DNA from: Dendronalium phyllosphericum CENA369
Lineage (GTDB): Bacteria; Cyanobacteriota; Cyanobacteriia; Cyanobacteriales; Nostocaceae
Assembly: GCF_016056275.1 (NCBI RefSeq)
Contig: NZ_JAECZA010000012.1
Coordinates: forward strand, 1 to 64,000
Direction of reading: 5' to 3'
DNA: 64,000 nt
The notes under the pieces are model-generated. The model worked only from the letters and a program-made list of their open reading frames with translations. It was not told the DNA's origin and did not search any database. How positions within the stretch are numbered: position 1 is the stretch's first letter; each line of letters starts with the position of its first letter. Both the position numbers and the translations under genes were made by a program. This document shows positions 52,762 through 61,180 of the stretch, piece after piece.

Positions 52762-53643
52762 ATGTGTCAAATTGTGCAAGATAAACTCTACAACGTTTCA
52801 AACGCACGCGCCCGCCTAGGTGAAGGCCCAATCTGGAATATTAACGAACAATTACTTTACTGGGTTGATATCTATAATTACCGAGTGCATCAGTTTCATC
52901 CTGCTAGTGGAAAAAATGTGTTTTTTGATGTAGGAGATGTAGTAGGAGCGATCGCTCTTGCAGGAAAAAATCAATTGATTATGGCGCAACGCCATCATTT
53001 AGCATTTCTCGATACTCAAACAGGTATAGTCACGCCAATTGTTGAGCTTGAAACTGATTTGCCAGATAACCGTTGTAATGATGGTAAATGCGATCCTCAA
53101 GGTCGTTTTTGGTTTGGCTCTATGTCTTCTTCAGGAAAAGCTGAAGCTAGCCTCTATCGCTATGACTCTGATGGCTCATTACATACAATGGAAACAGAAC
53201 TGACTGTTGCCAATGGTTTAGGGTGGAGTCCCGATCGCAAAACATTTTACTTGACAGATTCTCCACAACAAAAAATATATGCTTACGACTTTGATGGAAC
53301 CACAGGTAATATTAGCAACCGCCGCATTTTTGTGGATTTAATGGGTGAGTCTTTCTTCCCCGATGGCTTGACTATAGATAGTCAGGGATATATCTGGTCA
53401 GCAATGTGGAATGGATGGTGCGTGATTCGTTTTAGCCCAGAAGGTAAAGAGATTTTTCGGTTACACCTATCAGTACCACTTGTCACCAGCTGCACCTTTG
53501 GAGGCGAGAATTTAGATATACTTTATATCACCACTGCCTCGGTTGGTCTTAGTCAAAAAGAAATCGAAAAAAGTTTTTACTCTGGTGATTTGTTTGCTTT
53601 TAAAACAGATGTTACTGGATTGTTAACTTATGACTTTAACTGA
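52762..53643 (+). CDS. SMP-30/gluconolactonase/LRE family lactonase
   Basis: 293 residues, six-bladed beta-propeller. Metal ligands are visible as Glu in ARLGEGPIWNI (about 20), Asn in LPDNRCNDGKCD, Asn in VANGLGWSPD and Asp in SFFPDGLTID. The family hydrolyses sugar lactones (gluconolactone, L-arabinono-lactone), an expected partner for sugar-epimerising or oxidising enzymes. It lies 153 nt after the GH13 gene, the largest gap in the cluster, so it may have its own promoter. Followed by a strong hairpin. Confidence 0.9.
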   Translation: MCQIVQDKLYNVSNARARLGEGPIWNINEQLLYWVDIYNYRVHQFHPASGKNVFFDVGDVVGAIALAGKNQLIMAQRHHLAFLDTQTGIVTPIVELETDLPDNRCNDGKCDPQGRFWFGSMSSSGKAEASLYRYDSDGSLHTMETELTVANGLGWSPDRKTFYLTDSPQQKIYAYDFDGTTGNISNRRIFVDLMGESFFPDGLTIDSQGYIWSAMWNGWCVIRFSPEGKEIFRLHLSVPLVTSCTFGGENLDILYITTASVGLSQKEIEKSFYSGDLFAFKTDVTGLLTYDFN

Positions 53644-53696
53644 TGCCTTTAGTTGATAAGTAATTATAAGAAAAGTTTTAAAAGTCTTCATACTAG

Positions 53697-53734
53697 ATTT
53701 AGACTAACAACCTATTTTAGTTGTTAGTCTAAAT
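53697..53734. terminator. Convergent terminator hairpin
   Basis: ATTTAGACTAACAAC pairs perfectly with GTTGTTAGTCTAAAT (15 bp) around an 8-nt loop, between the lactonase and a convergent small gene. Confidence 0.8.
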
Positions 53735-53747
53735 TCAAGTAGAAATA

Positions 53748-53990
53748 TTAAACTCTTACATTTACATAACGAGCAGGAACTCGGACTTTAACCCACTTGT
53801 TACCGCGTCGTACTGTTTCCCAATGTGCAGGAATTAGCTTCCGTTGAATTCGTTTAACAACAGGTTTATGCACAATAGCAACTTTATGAACATTAGGTCT
53901 AACAATGACCTCTGCTGCTGATGCCTGTGATGGTAAAGCAGAAATTGCAAATGGCAAAGCAAGTAATGTACCTAATAGAATACGTTTCAT
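53748..53990 (-). CDS. Small secreted basic protein
   Basis: 80 residues from ATG 53990 (AAAGG about 8 nt upstream); an extra TTG codon pair at 53996 is not needed. A signal peptide (ILLGTLLALPFAISALPSQA) ends at an Ala-x-Ala-like SQASAAE site. The mature ~52 residues are Lys/Arg/Val-rich (HKPVVKRIQRKLIPAHWETV) with a WETVRRGNKWVKVRVP segment reminiscent of small outer-envelope proteins. Function unknown. Confidence 0.72.
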   Translation of the reverse strand: MKRILLGTLLALPFAISALPSQASAAEVIVRPNVHKVAIVHKPVVKRIQRKLIPAHWETVRRGNKWVKVRVPARYVNVRV

Positions 53991-54480
53991 GTTCAAACCT
54001 TTATCAATTTATTTGCTTGAGTTTTTAGAGCATTTATTAATTCATAACGAACATCTATGCTTACTTAATCTTGATGATTACAGTAACTTCTGCTCGTATC
54101 ATGATTAATTTATTTTGCTCTGTTGTTCTCAGTTTAAAATACTAAATCATCAGATACATGGTAATAAAGTCATAATTTCGGTATGACTTTATTCATATTC
54201 AGCAATTCCAAATTGCACCATCATCTGATGTGAAGTCGTCAACATGATATCCTGCATTCCTGATGGTATGCTTTGAAGGGCGTTGTGCAAAGGGCAGAAG
54301 CAGAGGCGAAGAGGCGATCGCTTAACAACCAGTGCTGGACTATTCTCTATTTCTGGCTCCTACATTTTTATATACAGCTTACACAGCCTAACAACAGGGC
54401 GTTACATAAATGCCGGATGAATTGGCGATTGAAAGCATTGAAAATTCTTTGCAAATACGACAATAGATTTAATTCCAATA
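53991..54480. other. Spacer, mostly without recognised genes
   Basis: 490 nt upstream of both the secreted protein and two small plus-strand frames. A frame open from 54273 runs into the 54481 gene, but its first part is Arg/Trp/Leu-rich and not protein-like. Confidence 0.4.
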
Positions 54481-54617
54481 TGTCTGACGATAGAAGACTT
54501 ATAGGGAAAGATAAAGCTAATTATTTTATAGAATCAGCAAATAAATTGGATGAATTAAGTAGAGATGAATATACAAATTCAACATTTATTAATACAAGCA
54601 ATGGCAAACTCTCTTGA
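54481..54617 (+). CDS. Possible small protein, 45 residues
   Basis: ATG at 54481, in the frame open from 54273. MSDDRRLIGKDKANYFIESA then NKLDELSRDEYTNSTF is a believable small acidic/basic protein. It overlaps the start of the next frame by 17 nt, a pairing typical of coupled small genes. No ribosome site is evident, so weakly supported. Confidence 0.35.
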
Positions 54618-54786
54618 CGAACCATTAATTGATTGGCAAGCAGAAAACCTGCTAAAGATATTAGTATTTGTTGTCATATTTGGAATAGCAGTTGCAATTA
54701 ATATTATTAGTAAAAAAGTGGAACACGCTATTGCATTTGCTTTCATCTGCACAATCATTGCTGGGGCTTTTTTGATAATTAAATAA
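54601..54786 (+). CDS. Possible small membrane protein, 61 residues
   Basis: From ATG 54601; a start at 54565 is also open. MANSLDEPLIDWQAENLLKI leads into two hydrophobic segments (LVFVVIFGIAVAINII, HAIAFAFICTIIAGAFLII) split by a short KKVE loop. Together with the overlapping acidic/basic frame it resembles a small two-gene unit; I do not recognise it. No clear SD. Confidence 0.45.
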   Translation: MANSLDEPLIDWQAENLLKILVFVVIFGIAVAINIISKKVEHAIAFAFICTIIAGAFLIIK

Positions 54787-54987
54787 TCTTATGCCAATTC
54801 ACTATTTGAAATCTTGAATCTATGACAGTAGCAATGGCGAGGGTGGCGTTCTGATTGCTACTGCGACAATAAGCTATTAACGAAGGCAGGGGGCAGGAGG
54901 CAGGAGGTCGTTTTTGTAACGAGGATTTATACCCCGTTCCAAAAACTTTTCGCCTTTTAAGGCGAGGTTTTAGACCCGATTGTTTCG
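54787..54987. other. Spacer with a CRISPR-unrelated hairpin
   Basis: 201 nt with G-rich GGCAGGAGGCAGGAGG repeats (about 54885-54908) and an ATACCCC...CGAGG stretch. It abuts MITE copy 3. Confidence 0.4.
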
Positions 54988-55084
54988 ATAATCATTCAAA
55001 TTGCATCCCCACGTCTCCCCTTCTCCGCGTCTCCGCGTCTTTACTAAAGCAAAGGATTGTGCAACTTCAAGGCAGATTAGCTTA
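54988..55084 (-). mobile_element. MITE-like element, copy 3 (reverse, one end decayed)
   Basis: On the minus strand it reads TAAGCTAATCTGCCTTGAAG ... GGGGATGCAATTTGAATGAT, matching copies 1 and 2. Its interior carries GACGCGGAGACGCGGAG-type tandem repeat instead of the copy 1 insert. The outer terminal repeat survives only at the 55084 end; the other end reads TATCGAAACA and no longer matches. Confidence 0.65.
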
Positions 55085-55088
55085 ACTA

Positions 55089-55973
55089 CTATAAGGGATT
55101 AGCCTCTGTAACCACTTCTGGCAGTGGAATGAACTCTGTTTCATCTGGCACAGTAACAAAGCGGCTGTCGCGCCAATCGGCTTTTGCTTGCTCTATTCGC
55201 TCTGGTCGGCTAGAGACAAAATTCCACCATTTGTAGCGCTTACCCAATGGCTCGCCGCCAATCACAATACACCGAGCAGCGGTAGCAGCAGAAACCTCAA
55301 TTTCATGATATGGCTCTAGGATGGCGAGGCGATGTGCCTCTAGCGGTTCATCATTAATGCTCAATCCCTCTGTGACACTGTATACTGCTATCTCTGAATA
55401 ACCCGCGGGAATAGTGAAGCGAGCATTGGCAGATAATACCCCATCTAAATAGAGGATGGGTGAAAAAACTTTAACAGGTGAAGTATAACCATATGCTTCT
55501 CCAGCAATGAGTTTGATGACAACGCCGTTCTCTTCCCAGGTAGGAAGGGTTTGAGCAGGATAATGAATAAACCAAGGATCGGTTTCTTCATGTTCAATCG
55601 GCAAAGCAATCCAGGTTTGAATCCCATGAATGGTGGCTTCCCTGTGACGGTCAAAGTTGGGCGATCGCTCTGAGTGTACAATTCCCTTTCCCGCCGTCAT
55701 CCAGTTTACTGCACCCGGTTGAATCTCCTGTACAGTACCTAAACTATCGCGATGCATTAAAGCACCATCAAATAAATAAGTTAGCGTTGCAAGATTGATA
55801 TGAGGATGCGGTCGTACATCAATGCCTTTGTTGACTGGCAAAACAGACGGCCCAAGATGGTCGAAAAAAATAAACGGCCCGACCATTTGGCGATTAGGAT
55901 ATGGCAAACTGCGGCGGGCAACAAACCCACCCAAGTCTTTTACTTCAGGTTCAATTAGTTGAACTATTTTCAT
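55089..55973 (-). CDS. Pirin family bicupin
   Basis: 294 residues, two cupin barrels. The N-terminal pirin block has FIFFDHLGP and VRPHPHINLATLTYLFDG, which carries the metal His pair, then GKGIVHSE with a further His and Glu. The second cupin runs from about 160 (FSPILYLDGVLSANARFTIP). Bacterial pirins include quercetinases and regulators of metabolic enzymes. No partner is adjacent. ATG at 55973. Its 3' end is 4 nt from MITE copy 3. Confidence 0.93.
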   Translation of the reverse strand: MKIVQLIEPEVKDLGGFVARRSLPYPNRQMVGPFIFFDHLGPSVLPVNKGIDVRPHPHINLATLTYLFDGALMHRDSLGTVQEIQPGAVNWMTAGKGIVHSERSPNFDRHREATIHGIQTWIALPIEHEETDPWFIHYPAQTLPTWEENGVVIKLIAGEAYGYTSPVKVFSPILYLDGVLSANARFTIPAGYSEIAVYSVTEGLSINDEPLEAHRLAILEPYHEIEVSAATAARCIVIGGEPLGKRYKWWNFVSSRPERIEQAKADWRDSRFVTVPDETEFIPLPEVVTEANPL

Positions 55974-56179
55974 AAATCATGGGGGGTAATTGGTAAATGC
56001 TGGAATCATTATAAATAGATTCGCCTGAAAAAAAGTTAACCTTTTTTTGCAGCCTATAAAGAAGCTTATGTAATATTTGTCATCGGTTGGGAATGATAGA
56101 TATTGCATATAACCCCCAGAAAATACTTATGATCTATGCGTTCGCCAGGAAACTGCACCAATTTCTTGCTACTGGGAAG

Positions 56180-57286
56180 ATGAAGTGTTTCCCAAAACCG
56201 CATATCTGGTTGGGACTGGTATGCGGACTCCTAGTGTTATTGCTGGTAGTCCATCCAGTACAGTCCCAAAAACCTGACGCTAAACAATCATTACTAGTAG
56301 CAACCAGAGCCATTCCACCCTTTGTATTTGCAGACAATGGCGAACTATCTGGATTCAGTATCGATCTTTGGCGCAGCATCGCCAGCTATATCGGTGTAGA
56401 TTCTAAATTTGTGGAGTATCCAAATGTAGCTAATTTGCTTTCTGCTGTTAAGGATGGGAAAGCCAACGTAGGTATTGCAGCCATCTCAATTACTGCCGAA
56501 CGCCAGCAGGAATTTGATTTTTCCTTACCCATGTTTGCTGGAGGGTTACAAATTTTGGTACGCGACCCAAAAACAAACAGTACCGAGCCACCTAATATAT
56601 TGCAACTATTTTTCTCTGTTGCACTCTTGCAAGTCATAGGTCTGGCAATGCTGCTGATTGTTATAGCCGCTCACATCATTTGGTTATCTGAGCGCCATCA
56701 CAAAGAAGGCATGATTTCTAAATCCTACTTTCCTGGGATTTTTAAAGCCTGTTGGTGGGCAGCTGCTACCTTAGCTACCCAAGCTGATGAGATGCCCAAA
56801 GGAGTAATCGGTAGGGTGTTAGCTATTATTTGGATGTTTATCGGAGTTGTTTTTGTTGCCTACTTTACAGCAGCAGCTACCACCTCGCTAACTGTGCAAC
56901 AGCTACAAGCAGATATCAAAAGTGTAGACGATTTACCTGGTAAGCTCGTGGCAACAACAGCTGGCAGCACAGCTGCAACATACCTAAAAGAACATAAAAT
57001 TTCAGTCTTAGAAGTCGCCAAAATTGAGCAGGCTTACGATGCTTTGGAAACAAAAAAAGCTGACGCTGTTGTATTTGACGCTCCTGTGCTTCTATTTTAT
57101 GCTGCTAATCAAGGTCAAGGCAAAGTAGAGGTTGTGGGCAGTATCTTCCGCGAAGAAAACTACGGCATTGTTTTGCCTAATAATAGCCCCTACCGTAAAC
57201 CTATCAATAGTGCCTTGCTGAAACTCAAAGAGAATGGCACTTATCAATCGCTGTACGATCGCTGGTTTGGTACTAAAAAATCTTAA
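56180..57286 (+). CDS. GluR0-like ligand-gated ion channel (ionotropic glutamate receptor family)
   Basis: About 368 residues from ATG 56180, chosen because GGGAAG precedes it and a signal peptide (IWLGLVCGLLVLLLVVHPVQS) follows directly; the frame is open from 56087. Lobe S1 (LLVATRAIPPFVF to LQILVRD) is followed by two membrane helices around a pore loop (WWAAATLATQADEMPKG, about 190-207), then lobe S2 (SVDDLPGKLVATTAGSTA to the end, AVVFDAPVLL). This is the periplasmic-binding-domain/channel layout of cyanobacterial GluR0. The filter reads TQADEM instead of the K+-type VGYGD. Ligand unknown; glutamate inferred from family only. Confidence 0.85.
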   Translation: MKCFPKPHIWLGLVCGLLVLLLVVHPVQSQKPDAKQSLLVATRAIPPFVFADNGELSGFSIDLWRSIASYIGVDSKFVEYPNVANLLSAVKDGKANVGIAAISITAERQQEFDFSLPMFAGGLQILVRDPKTNSTEPPNILQLFFSVALLQVIGLAMLLIVIAAHIIWLSERHHKEGMISKSYFPGIFKACWWAAATLATQADEMPKGVIGRVLAIIWMFIGVVFVAYFTAAATTSLTVQQLQADIKSVDDLPGKLVATTAGSTAATYLKEHKISVLEVAKIEQAYDALETKKADAVVFDAPVLLFYAANQGQGKVEVVGSIFREENYGIVLPNNSPYRKPINSALLKLKENGTYQSLYDRWFGTKKS

Positions 57287-57386
57287 AAATGTGGATGCGA
57301 TCGCTATTAAAGTTAGAGCGATCGCATCTTGTCAACAAAAAAATCCCATTCTTAACAATCCTCAGATTAATTGCATTAAATTATGC

Positions 57387-58208
57387 TTATTGACGCTGAG
57401 AAAAAAGCATTTCCCAGTCAATAACTGGTGGTCTAGTTCCCTTGTTTATCAGTTCAAAAACTTGCCTTTGAGTTGATGGGTGAAAAATAGATTCCACACA
57501 AGCTGCTGCTACGTCAATTCGACTGGCATCACCGATAAGGGTATCACCTTTACCCACTACAACATTAAGCTTGCCTCCTGTTTTTGCTTTTAAGAGGGTG
57601 TTGAGGTCGTATGAAGTATACGGGCCATCAATTAAACGTCCTGGGCGGATAATGGTGTAAGGCAATCCCGAACTGACGATCGCTTCTTCACCTTTTTGTT
57701 TTGCATCAAGTACACCAAACGCATTGAGAATACTGAAGGGAAATTTATCTTTGCGGAGAACGCCAGAGGAAGACACAAAAACAAAGCGCTTGAGATTACG
57801 AGGTGCTGCTAATACTAAGTTGCTGATGCCTTGTGCATCAACCTTGGCTGGAGTATTCTTTGCTTTTGCATCTCTGTATGTGGGGTCAAGAAAAATCATT
57901 GCCCATTCTATTAAGTTAGGATTTGGAGTAAATCCCCACCTAGCAGAGGGAAAGGCAGTAGTCCCCGTACAACATATAATGTGTGTGACATCCTGCATTG
58001 CAGCTGGCAGTGTAATCGGTTCGCTTGTGTCACCTACAGCAATTTCTACGCAATTATCAAACATTTTCTCAGCGTTTACCGCATTGCGTGTTAATATGCG
58101 AACTTTTAAATTTTTCTCCAACAACTTTCCGACTACGATCTGTCCCACTCCCCCAGTAGCACCCGCAACTAAGATTAAATTTTCATCTGATGCTCTTACT
58201 TCAACCAT
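57387..58208 (-). CDS. NAD(P)-binding atypical short-chain dehydrogenase
   Basis: 273 residues. The glycine motif is LILVAGATGGVGQIVVGKLL (11-30), of the TGxxGxxG atypical type. Downstream are CTGTTAFPS, RFVFVSSSGVL and PYTIIRPGRLIDGP, but no YxxxK at the usual place. Relatives in cyanobacteria (Ycf39/HIP-like, Tic62-like) serve as redox-sensing or assembly factors for photosynthesis. Upstream of a DUF1400-SGNH gene on the same strand, with a 19-nt gap and so possibly co-transcribed. Confidence 0.85.
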   Translation of the reverse strand: MVEVRASDENLILVAGATGGVGQIVVGKLLEKNLKVRILTRNAVNAEKMFDNCVEIAVGDTSEPITLPAAMQDVTHIICCTGTTAFPSARWGFTPNPNLIEWAMIFLDPTYRDAKAKNTPAKVDAQGISNLVLAAPRNLKRFVFVSSSGVLRKDKFPFSILNAFGVLDAKQKGEEAIVSSGLPYTIIRPGRLIDGPYTSYDLNTLLKAKTGGKLNVVVGKGDTLIGDASRIDVAAACVESIFHPSTQRQVFELINKGTRPPVIDWEMLFSQRQ

Positions 58209-58226
58209 AACTGTCCTTGAGATAAT

Positions 58227-59348
58227 CTATTTATTTAGAATGTTTAATAAAACCTGCCGATAAATATTTATTCCCTGGTTATTCAAATGAGCACCATCTT
58301 CGGAACTGAAATTATCTTTCAAAGCATCGTTCTGATTTAACGATTCAACTTGTTGTATTTCAAATGCTATCTGATTCTTCACTGCAACTTGATGGATGAC
58401 TTGATTAATTTGTTTAACTCTAGCATTGGTTGCAGAAATATTTGGGTCTTTACTAGCTACTACTGTTGAGTAAAAAGCTGGAATTAGAAATATTTGACTG
58501 CTACCTAACTTTTGCACTAAGGAAATTGATTCTTGGAGTTTGTTTGCAAATAAAGTATCGCTTAATCCATACCAAGCATCATTCGCACCAATAGCTATTA
58601 CAGCTTTATTACATTTAATCTTATTCGGAATTAGTAATTTCAACTGCTCAACAAGTGAAATCCCACTTAAACCATTCAAAGCAAAATTAAAAGTCCCTTT
58701 TCCCATAGTCTTCCCTAGTTCAGCAGTTACAGAATCGCCAAATAAGCAAGCAGAAAATTCCTTTCCTTTAGTCGCAAATTCTTGATATTGGACTTCCATT
58801 TGCCATGTAGATGTAGAACTTAAGTTATCTTTAGGTGGAATTTCACTTGGAAAGAGATTTAACTTATTTACGACTTTTAGAACTGCTGGAATATTAATAA
58901 TCAGTCTAGAACTGGGATAAGCTTCTATAAAGCTAACAATTCCCAAACCTTCTTGAGAATTAGCTCCGAGAATCACAGCAGCATTTAGTGCTTGTACCCC
59001 CGCTGTATCGCGACGGGCAATACTTTGGGAAACAAGTGATAAATTTTCTTTCGCCAGTTCTGTATTTAATAGCTTATCCAAAGCTGCAAGCTCAAGAGAC
59101 ATTTTTACTTGTAGCGCCTGATGAAACTCTTTTTGTTCTGCCAAACTGAAAAAATTGAGAACATATTGCAAATTTGAAGAAACTTCTTGTCTTTGTGCAT
59201 ACTTGCGTAAATCGGCAACAGGTAGCGACTCTTCAAAGACTCCGTAGCGAAAAATAATTTGTTCGGCGGCAAAACACGGAATTGAAGCCGTCTTCAGTAA
59301 CACCAGACAACTAGATATACTCAGCAATAAATGACGTAAATATCTCAT
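58227..59348 (-). CDS. Secreted DUF1400-SGNH/GDSL hydrolase fusion
   Basis: 373 residues. A signal peptide (LLSISSCLVLLKTASIPCFA) is followed by a DUF1400-type helical domain (30-150: IIFRYGVFEESLPVADLRKY, then LSLVSQSI, GLGIVSFIEAYPS). The C-terminal SGNH hydrolase shows G204-D205-S206 (CLFGDSV), the GANDAWYG block with N256, and D351-x2-H354 (DGAHLNNQG). The catalytic Ser/Asp/His set is therefore intact. DUF1400 usually precedes an alpha/beta hydrolase in cyanobacteria; pairing it with an SGNH fold is uncommon. Expected to be an envelope or secreted esterase/lipase. ATG at 59348. Confidence 0.85.
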   Translation of the reverse strand: MRYLRHLLLSISSCLVLLKTASIPCFAAEQIIFRYGVFEESLPVADLRKYAQRQEVSSNLQYVLNFFSLAEQKEFHQALQVKMSLELAALDKLLNTELAKENLSLVSQSIARRDTAGVQALNAAVILGANSQEGLGIVSFIEAYPSSRLIINIPAVLKVVNKLNLFPSEIPPKDNLSSTSTWQMEVQYQEFATKGKEFSACLFGDSVTAELGKTMGKGTFNFALNGLSGISLVEQLKLLIPNKIKCNKAVIAIGANDAWYGLSDTLFANKLQESISLVQKLGSSQIFLIPAFYSTVVASKDPNISATNARVKQINQVIHQVAVKNQIAFEIQQVESLNQNDALKDNFSSEDGAHLNNQGINIYRQVLLNILNK

Positions 59349-60015
59349 AAATCCTAGCAGAGTAGTTATCTAGCTTCTCATTTTGGCATTTTATTTCTTA
59401 AAAAACTATCTCAAGCCACTACACGATTTGCTTGAGTACCTAGATTATCTTACTTTACATACGAATGGCACTAAGTAGAACGGTGTGGAAAAACAAAACT
59501 ATGTTAAGAAAAACTAAATAGGCTCAAACCCTCTTCCCTCCTAGCTTCTGCCTTCTGCCTTCTTCAATGATGATACAGCGGTTTCCAGTGAAAGAGTAAA
59601 TAACAGGTAATCAAGAAGAGTCATTTTAGGGCTGCTGAAAAATTAGTTGAATAATTTGCTTAATTGTCTTAACTGTCCTTGCATTTTTACTCTAATGGTG
59701 AAAATATTTTTATGGCGTACTAATTTTATTATTTAAATCTTTAAAAAAGGAATTTATTGATATGACATAGTATTCCATTAAAACTATTAGAAGTAAGGCA
59801 AGGGCGAATAAATTAATACTAGGGACGGCTTTACTTACCGTTATGATAAAGATATTCATATGCTGAAATGGATAAGAATTTAATGTCTATTGGTATTTTA
59901 AAGTTATAGTTTATTTTTGTTTAGAAATTAAAACAGTATGGCCAAAATAATAAATACATAAACGTTTGTGATGGGCTTATTTTCACTAAAAATTGAGGAT
60001 CGATAGGTAAGTAAA
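59349..60015. other. Gene-poor spacer
   Basis: 667 nt with a CTTCTGCCTTCTGCCTTCTT heptamer-like repeat near 59545-59565 and very AT-rich DNA elsewhere. No credible ORF or structured RNA seen. Confidence 0.5.
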
Positions 60016-61005
60016 ATGGATGAACTCGTCAAGAAAATTGCTGGTTTCGGTCTTCCTGGTATACTTTTTGTGATTGCAACTGCTACATCAGGGGGTAGTG
60101 TCGTCGCTGTTGTTACTCTACTCTCATCATTGGGAGGGCCATTAGGCTTGTTAGGCGGTTTAGGATTGCTCGGTCTTGTAGGTATTGTCGGAGAATATAT
60201 AGCGGGTTTTGGAATTGAAAATATTCTCAAGCTCATCTATTCAGAACGTAGTAAAAGCGAATCTGTAAGATTGCTGCTCAAAGAAATTCAAGATTTGCCC
60301 ATTACAGATGACCTAAAACTCAAACTGAAACATAATATCAGCCCAGTAGTAATTACTGAGCCGCAACAAGGCCCTGCTCCAAAAACAGTTGAAAAAGTTG
60401 TCGAAGATACAATTCAAGCTACAGATGCGAATATTAATGACCTACTAAACAAACCTGTTCTGATTGAAAATCAACAGACAAAACGGTATCTGTTTTCCGA
60501 TGGAGAACCAATCAAAGGAAATCGAGGAGATGAGGGTGGTTGGCTAGCATCAAGTGGTTTTGAAAGTCCGAAAATCGTTGGTACTGATGCTAATTACTAC
60601 AACCGTGCTTTATGGAAGATTATACCAAGTGGTGATAGTTTTCTGATTGAAAATCAACAGACAAAACGGTATCTGTTTTCTGATGGAGAACCAATCAAAG
60701 GAAACCGAGGAGATGAGGGTGGTTGGCTAGCATCAAGCGGCTTTGAAAGTCCGAAAATCGTTGGTACTGATGCTAATTACTATGATCGTGCCTTATGGAA
60801 GATTATACCAAGTGGTGATAGTTTTCTGATTGAAAATCAACAGACAAAACGGTATTTGTTTTCTGATGGAGAACCAATCAAAGGAAATCGAGGAGATGAG
60901 GGTGGTTGGCTAGCATCAAGCGGCTTTGAAAGTCCTAAAATTGTTGGTACTGATTCTAATTACTACGATCGTGCCTTATGGAAGATTACACAGTCATTTG
61001 TATAG
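60016..61005 (+). CDS. Membrane-anchored protein with three near-identical 61-residue repeats
   Basis: 329 residues. The N-terminal ~75 are Gly/Leu-rich and hydrophobic (LGGPLGLLGGLGLLGLVGI), suggesting one or two membrane segments or a membrane-active hairpin. A charged linker follows (about 75-145). Then come three repeats of 61 residues starting LIENQQTKRYLFSDGEPIKG and ending ALWKI; units begin at 60460, 60643 and 60826 (exact 183-bp period), the third ending early. Repeats differ by only a few bases, so they expanded recently. The closing W-x-I echoes beta-trefoil repeats, but a single unit is too long for that fold to be sure. Possible surface or toxin-like protein; no family assigned. 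Confidence 0.75.
   Translation: MDELVKKIAGFGLPGILFVIATATSGGSVVAVVTLLSSLGGPLGLLGGLGLLGLVGIVGEYIAGFGIENILKLIYSERSKSESVRLLLKEIQDLPITDDLKLKLKHNISPVVITEPQQGPAPKTVEKVVEDTIQATDANINDLLNKPVLIENQQTKRYLFSDGEPIKGNRGDEGGWLASSGFESPKIVGTDANYYNRALWKIIPSGDSFLIENQQTKRYLFSDGEPIKGNRGDEGGWLASSGFESPKIVGTDANYYDRALWKIIPSGDSFLIENQQTKRYLFSDGEPIKGNRGDEGGWLASSGFESPKIVGTDSNYYDRALWKITQSFV
60460..60990 (+). repeat. Three 183-bp tandem repeats inside the gene
   Basis: Units at 60460-60642, 60643-60825 and 60826-60990 (last partial). Identity is nearly complete, with differences mostly silent or N/D changes (YYNRALW vs YYDRALW). The period is an exact multiple of three. Confidence 0.95.
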
Positions 61006-61180
61006 TTGCTTGGTTATGAGTGGGTGTCAAGCTAGGGTGTTGATTTTGTGGAAAGAACCTACATCATCTCTCTATCGGCGATCGCGGTTACTCATGCCAT
61101 TAGCGCGCTCTTTTACATGAAAAGCTGTAATCCTTATCCTGCACATTTTACAGCTTTTCTTAGTGCCATTCCTTTACCTC

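Noticed and set aside
54273-54480. N-terminal part of a 114-codon frame
   Set aside because: Trp/Arg/Leu-rich random-like sequence; the believable protein starts at 54481.
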